A DNA stretch of 64,000 bases from Myxococcus virescens (GTDB lineage: Bacteria > Myxococcota > Myxococcia > Myxococcales > Myxococcaceae): positions 124,001-188,000 of the forward strand of contig NZ_FNAJ01000002.1 in assembly GCF_900101905.1 (NCBI RefSeq). The letters are read 5' to 3'. Below are positions 59,890 to 64,000 of the stretch, piece after piece. Both the position numbers and the translations under genes were made by a program. Under the pieces are notes generated by a model that was not told the DNA's origin, did not search any database, and saw only the letters and a list, made by a program, of their open reading frames with translations. Within the stretch, counting starts at the first letter, position 1; every line of letters starts with the position of its first letter.

Positions 59890-60931
59890 TGCGATTCTGG
59901 GCTTCGCGGTGGCGGGGACCTTCGTCCTCTACGCTCTCTTCGGCGGGGCGGACTTCGGGGGCGGCGTCTGGGATTTGCTCGCCTCCGGACCGCGCAAGGC
60001 GGAGCAGCGCGCGCTCATCGCCCGCGCCATTGGCCCGGTGTGGGAGGTGAATCACATCTGGCTCATCGTGGGCCTGGTGCTGCTGTTCGCCGGCTTCCCG
60101 CGCGCCTTCGCGGTGCTGAGCGTGGCGCTGCACGTGCCGCTGACGTTGCTGCTGCTGGGCATCGTGTTCCGGGGCGCGGCCTTCACCTTCCGGGCCTACG
60201 ACACGCGCGGGGACGCGGTGCAGCGGCAGTGGGGGCTCGTCTTCAGTGGCGCCAGCGTCATCGCGCCGGTGCTGCTGGGCATGTGCGTGGGGGCCGTGGT
60301 GAGCGGCACCATCCGCGTGGAAGGGCGGGTGGTGGTGAGCGGCTTCTTCGCGTCGTGGCTCGCGCCCTTCTCATGGGCGGTGGGCGCGCTGGCGCTGAGC
60401 CTCTTCGCCTTCCTGGCGGCGGCATACCTCACTCACGAGGCGCACGAGCCCACGCTGCGCGAGGACTTCCGCCGCCGGGCGATGGGCGCGGGCGTGGCCG
60501 TGTTCGTCGCGGCGCTGGCGGTGCTGTTGCTGGCACGTGAGGGGGCGCCGCGCGTCTGGGAGGGACTCTTGCGCTCGCCCTTCGCCCTGGCGCTGCATGC
60601 GGGCACGGCGGTGGCGGCGGTGGCGTCCTTCGCGCTCTTGTGGGCGCGCCGCTTTCAATGGGTCCGTGTCGCGGCGGCCGTGCAGGCGGGGCTCATCGTG
60701 CTGGGGTGGGCCGCCTCGCAGTACCCGTACCTGGTGGTGCCCGACGTCACGCTGCATGGCGCGGCGGCGAGCCCTGGCGTGCAGCGTTGGTTGTTGGTGG
60801 CGCTGGGCGTGGGCACGGCCGTGGTGGTGCCTTCGCTGGTGTTGCTGTTCCGCGTCTTCCGGCCCGCGCCGTTGCGGGGCCATGGACCCATCTTCGACGT
60901 GGCGAATACCGCGACCGACCGAAGAACGTGA
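59879..60931 (+). CDS. cydB: Cytochrome bd ubiquinol oxidase subunit II
   Basis: 350 residues; ATG preceded by GGGAGGTGAGG, overlapping cydA by 11 bases. FVLYALFGGADFGGGVWDLL, GPVWEVNHIWLIVGLVLLFA, FPRAFAVLSVALHVPLTLLL and GIVFRGAAFTFRAYD are the family signature. Structural subunit of the oxidase. No CydX-type small subunit was recognised after it. Confidence 0.93.
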   Translation: MSTDAILGFAVAGTFVLYALFGGADFGGGVWDLLASGPRKAEQRALIARAIGPVWEVNHIWLIVGLVLLFAGFPRAFAVLSVALHVPLTLLLLGIVFRGAAFTFRAYDTRGDAVQRQWGLVFSGASVIAPVLLGMCVGAVVSGTIRVEGRVVVSGFFASWLAPFSWAVGALALSLFAFLAAAYLTHEAHEPTLREDFRRRAMGAGVAVFVAALAVLLLAREGAPRVWEGLLRSPFALALHAGTAVAAVASFALLWARRFQWVRVAAAVQAGLIVLGWAASQYPYLVVPDVTLHGAAASPGVQRWLLVALGVGTAVVVPSLVLLFRVFRPAPLRGHGPIFDVANTATDRRT

Positions 60932-61005
60932 TTCGGCTGAGCTGCGATTTAAGTGCGCCGCGTTACCGATTACGGGCATCCTGGTGAACCGGAGGAGCGG
61001 TGTCC

Positions 61006-61602
61006 ATGAACGGCCGGTACATCGGTGGCGCCATCACCCTGGTGCTCGTCGGCAGCTGTGTCGCGACCGTTCTACGCCCTGTGGACCCGACGACATTCAC
61101 GAGCGTTGAGTTGCCGGACGGTCGTCAGTGCAGTGAGGATGTCGTCGCGCTCGATTTGGGAGCGTGCTTCTACGATGAACGGTGGCGCAGCCCCGGCGAG
61201 AAATCGCAGAGCGGTTTGGTGCGCTGCGGCGAGATGATGACCGTGTGTGGTCGAGAGCGGGCCTGTGATTGCACTCGAACGCAGGCGCTCTTCGCCTGCG
61301 AGCCCGACCGGACGCTCCGGTTGCTGGCCGATGGTGGGGTAGAACCCACCTTCCCGATGGACGAGGCGCAAGTGCCGCTGCCGCCGCTCGCGCCAGTCCG
61401 ATTCAAAGGGACGAACGAATTCGGCGACTGCGAGTTCTCGTTGTCTCCTCCGAGAATGGGGCGCTGCTTGGTTGGCGGGCTCATTCCGTCTGGCGGCCAT
61501 GAGGGCGTTCAGACGGGGTTGGTTGTTCCCTTCGGAGAGGAACGCCAGCTCTGTGGGGTCAGGTTGTCCTGCCGATGCAGCGAGTTCACGAAACGCGAGT
61601 GA
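61006..61602 (+). CDS. Exported Cys-rich hypothetical protein
   Basis: 198 residues from MNGRYIGGAITLVLVGSCVA, a signal-like or anchor helix. The mature part has over a dozen cysteines (MMTVCGRERACDC, QLCGVRLSCRC), suggesting disulphides. Lower GC than its neighbours. No family recognised. Confidence 0.6.
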   Translation: MNGRYIGGAITLVLVGSCVATVLRPVDPTTFTSVELPDGRQCSEDVVALDLGACFYDERWRSPGEKSQSGLVRCGEMMTVCGRERACDCTRTQALFACEPDRTLRLLADGGVEPTFPMDEAQVPLPPLAPVRFKGTNEFGDCEFSLSPPRMGRCLVGGLIPSGGHEGVQTGLVVPFGEERQLCGVRLSCRCSEFTKRE

Positions 61603-61738
61603 TGGTCCCGTGCTCAGTTGTCCTCGGCGGCAGGGTCACCAGTCGCTAACGTTCTTGGGGCGCAGTTGTTCATGAAGGCGGCGAGGTTCTCCACCTCCCG
61701 CCCACGACCCACGCGGGTTCTGGGACCTGAAATGCGAA

Positions 61739-61782
61739 GAGGCCGTGCGAGTCCTCCATGAGGAGGAGACACGCACGGCCTC
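61739..61782 (-). terminator. Terminator of the TonB-receptor gene
   Basis: GAGGCCGTGCG and CGCACGGCCTC pair over 11 bases around an inner CTCC/GGAG dyad; on the minus strand TTCGCATTTC follows. It lies about 30 bases after the receptor stop. Confidence 0.7.
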
Positions 61783-61813
61783 GGGTGCTGCGCAGCGGGG
61801 ACGAAGCGGCGCC

Positions 61814-63922
61814 TTAGAACCGCGCGTTCACACCCGCGTAGAGGGTGCGGCCGCGCTCCTGGAACACGTAGCCTTCCTCGTCCTCGGTGCGGGTGTTGGC
61901 GAGGTTGAGGACGCCCGCGTTGACGCCGAAGTTCTTGCTGATGTCGTAGCTGGCGCCCGCGTCGAAGAGGGCATAGGCCTCCACTTCCTCGGTGCCGCTG
62001 AGCTGCGGGCCAATGTACTGGCCGCGCACGAAGGCCTTCAGCTTGTCCACCGGCGTCAGGTCAATCTGGCCGTTGAGGGTGTGCTTGGGCCGGTAGGCGA
62101 GCTGCACGTCGTTCTCCAGGTCCCGGCTCTCCAGGAAGGTGTAGTTCGCGCTCAGGCGCACCACGTTGCCGAAGGCCTTGCTCGCCGTCGCCTCGACGCC
62201 GCGCAGGCGCGCGCGGTTGACGTTGCGGGGCACGTACAGGGGCAGGCCCGTCGCCGGGTCGGTGCCCACCGGCTCCACGCCCGTGCCGCGCGGCGTGTCG
62301 ATGAGGTTGCGGATGTTGTTCTGGAAGACGGTCGCCGACAGGGCCCACGACGTCATGGTCCAGTTGGCGGACACCTCGAAGTTGGTGCTCTTCTCCGGGT
62401 CCAGGTCCGGGTTGCCGATGATGCCGCAGCGGCCTCGGCAGCTCGTCACCAGGGACTCGGTGCTCATCTGACGCAGCGTGGGCGCCTTGAAGCCCGTGCC
62501 GACACCCGCCTTCAGCGTGAGGTGGGTGATGGGCGAGTAGACGGCGTAGGCACGCGGCGTGAAGTGGAGGCCGAAGTTCTCGTGGTGGTCCAGGCGCGCG
62601 CCCAGCAGCAGGGTCAGCTTGTCCATCAGCGCCAGCTCATCCTGCGCGTAGAGGGCCTGCTGGTGCACGCTGGCGCCGCCGCTGGTGAACTCGTCCGACT
62701 TGAGGTCAATCCAGCGCGCCTCGCCGCCCACCGTCAGCGTGTTGATGCCCAGGTACGCGGTGGCGTTCGCCTCCGCGACGATGTTGTCCTGGGTGAGGCC
62801 GTCGACGCCGCTCTCCAGTCCTTCCCAGTAGCCGCGGACCTCGGAGTTGCCCCAGTCCCACTTGCCCTTGTGGCCCAGCACCGCGTCGTTGCGGTGGACC
62901 ACCGCGTCCGCGTCGCCGTAGGAGCCGCCGATGTAATACTCGCCGATGCGGTTCTGGTACGCGCGGCCGTACTCGGCGGTAATCGTCTGCTGCGCGGTGG
63001 GCGTCCAGTTCAGCGACAGCCGGCCGTTGTGGTCATTGCGGCCCTCGAGCGTGGCCAGGTCGCCGTGGTTGACGACGCTGCCGTCCTCACGCGTCACCGG
63101 CGCACCGTCCGCGTTGAGCACGGGCGAGCCCGGGTTGCGCGCGCCATTCCACGCCTGGCGGTGGTTGAAGCCGCCCGTCACCTTCAAGGAGAGCGTGTCC
63201 TCGATGAGCGGACCGCTGAGGAAGACGCTGGAGCGGAGCTCCTCGCCGTTGGCGCCCACGGTGGGCGTCTGCGCCTTCAGGTCGATGCCGCCCGTCCACT
63301 TGGGCGCAATCGGCTTGGTGATGATGTTGATGACGCCGCCCAGCGCCTCGGAGCCGTAGAGGGAGGACATGGCGCCGCGGACGACCTCGATGCGCTCGAT
63401 GCCCTCCGTGGGGATGAGGCCGATGTCGAAGTCGTTGTGGCGGAACACCGCCTCCAGCGAGTTCACGCGCTTTCCGTCGACCAGGATGAGCGTGTAGCTC
63501 GAATCCATGCCGCGGATGCTGATGCCACGGCGGCCCTGGCTGCCGGCCGTCAGGCTGATGCCGGGCGCCAGACGGATGGCGTCCGTCAAATCGCCCACGG
63601 GCGCCCGCTTCAGGTCCTCCTGCGTCACCACGGTGACGGAGGCAGGGGCGGAGGTGACGTCCTGCTCGGTGCGCGTCGCCGTCACCACCACGGGGGCCAT
63701 CTGGAAGATGTTGTCCTCCAGCGCCGTCTCCGCCTGCTCGGCCTGCTGCTCGGCGGCCGCGGAGTCCGGCGGCGGCGTGGCCGCGTCCTGCGCCCAGGCG
63801 GGCGTCATGGTGAGCAGCAGGGCAGAGCCCACCCACTTCCACGTCACGGACAGGCGGGGAGCACGGAAAGGTCGGGGGGAAACGTCATCACGATGAACGG
63901 CGCGCAAGGTCCTTCTCCTCAT
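61814..63922 (-). CDS. TonB-dependent outer-membrane receptor
   Basis: 702 residues. Signal region VGSALLLTMTPAWA, TonB-box-like APVVVTATR, a plug domain (VVTQEDLKRAPVGDLTDAIR; GRRGISIRGMDSSYTLILVD, then GKRVNS; YGSEALGGVINIITKP), and a beta barrel ending LYAGVNARF with the C-terminal Phe. Plug motifs resemble the FepA/CirA-type siderophore receptors; the ligand is not known. A start nearer the signal peptide (for example GTG at 63847) is possible. Confidence 0.92.
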   Translation of the reverse strand: MRRRTLRAVHRDDVSPRPFRAPRLSVTWKWVGSALLLTMTPAWAQDAATPPPDSAAAEQQAEQAETALEDNIFQMAPVVVTATRTEQDVTSAPASVTVVTQEDLKRAPVGDLTDAIRLAPGISLTAGSQGRRGISIRGMDSSYTLILVDGKRVNSLEAVFRHNDFDIGLIPTEGIERIEVVRGAMSSLYGSEALGGVINIITKPIAPKWTGGIDLKAQTPTVGANGEELRSSVFLSGPLIEDTLSLKVTGGFNHRQAWNGARNPGSPVLNADGAPVTREDGSVVNHGDLATLEGRNDHNGRLSLNWTPTAQQTITAEYGRAYQNRIGEYYIGGSYGDADAVVHRNDAVLGHKGKWDWGNSEVRGYWEGLESGVDGLTQDNIVAEANATAYLGINTLTVGGEARWIDLKSDEFTSGGASVHQQALYAQDELALMDKLTLLLGARLDHHENFGLHFTPRAYAVYSPITHLTLKAGVGTGFKAPTLRQMSTESLVTSCRGRCGIIGNPDLDPEKSTNFEVSANWTMTSWALSATVFQNNIRNLIDTPRGTGVEPVGTDPATGLPLYVPRNVNRARLRGVEATASKAFGNVVRLSANYTFLESRDLENDVQLAYRPKHTLNGQIDLTPVDKLKAFVRGQYIGPQLSGTEEVEAYALFDAGASYDISKNFGVNAGVLNLANTRTEDEEGYVFQERGRTLYAGVNARF

Positions 63923-64000
63923 GTGGGTGTCTGAACTGCCGGACTCCCCCCGTTCCGCTTCCGCCCGAGGCGTCCGCGGGTGCTGATTCGAGCAAGGCCC

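Noticed and set aside
61745..63934. 729-codon open frame (+) opposite the TonB receptor
   Set aside because: Antisense shadow; the minus strand encodes a complete receptor with signal, plug and C-terminal Phe.

Overview
The window is high-GC DNA from what looks like a myxobacterium of the Myxococcus/Corallococcus type. That assignment is inferred from codon and base composition and from the make-up of the host genes; no database was searched. It has two parts: most of a siphovirus-like prophage (base 1 to about 45.1 kb, left end outside the window) and a host chromosomal segment (about 45.1 to 64 kb).

PROPHAGE, right-facing late block (1-25.6 kb). In order: nucleotide-metabolism genes (HAD-type phosphatase, MazG/PRA-PH-type pyrophosphohydrolase), HTH protein, small and large terminase, a portal-MuF fusion, a run of overlapping tiny genes, a Cas2/SinR-like small protein, prohead protease, HK97-type capsid, connectors, a tail-completion protein with a huge arginine/lysine tail, tail terminator, two paralogous tail-tube proteins, a tail chaperone with a lambda-like GGGAAAC frameshift site, tape measure, distal tail and tail-tip proteins, then a lysis cassette. 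Five copies of a short element (TTGAnTCnTTTCAGGA-like) sit just upstream of five of these gene blocks and are candidate late control sites. A left-facing lipoprotein gene next to the tail-tip gene encodes a paralogue of the tail-tip C-terminal domain, which suggests a superinfection-exclusion role.

PROPHAGE, left-facing early/accessory block (25.6-41.4 kb). Many small, often zinc-ribbon, proteins, a KilA-N antirepressor-like protein, a DUF5131 (Gp37/Gp68) protein, a very long coiled-coil/zinc-ribbon reading frame with an out-of-frame nested gene, lipoproteins, and an ERF single-strand annealing protein. Between a zinc-ribbon gene and the KilA-N gene lies about 0.7 kb (29.37-30.08 kb) packed with nearly twenty hairpins and no convincing protein: the best candidate here for an undescribed structured RNA or origin. 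A second hairpin-rich non-coding stretch (42.8-43.34 kb) precedes the excisionase and integrase genes.

PROPHAGE, right end (41.6-45.17 kb). A divergent promoter region with several small palindromes, a small putative DNA-binding protein, a membrane protein, excisionase and tyrosine integrase. The integrase reading frame runs into the 3' end of a host thioredoxin-like gene on the other strand, which suggests that the attachment site lies inside the integrase gene, as known for myxophage Mx8.

HOST (45.1-64 kb). Thioredoxin-like protein; SUKH-domain protein with a histone-H1-like tail; SanA/YdcF-type protein; stand-alone receiver; atpG, a truncated prohibitin-like gene, atpD, a secreted protein and atpC (no atpA here); then a nitric-oxide module: an NsrR-like operator, truncated haemoglobin, 2Fe-2S/FAD/NAD reductase, NsrR and a cysteine-free glutaredoxin-like protein. 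Further on are an ADP-ribosylglycohydrolase, two membrane-associated proteins, cytochrome bd oxidase (cydAB), a secreted Cys-rich protein, and a left-facing TonB-dependent receptor with its terminator. The NO module and the NO-tolerant bd oxidase plausibly serve the same stress.
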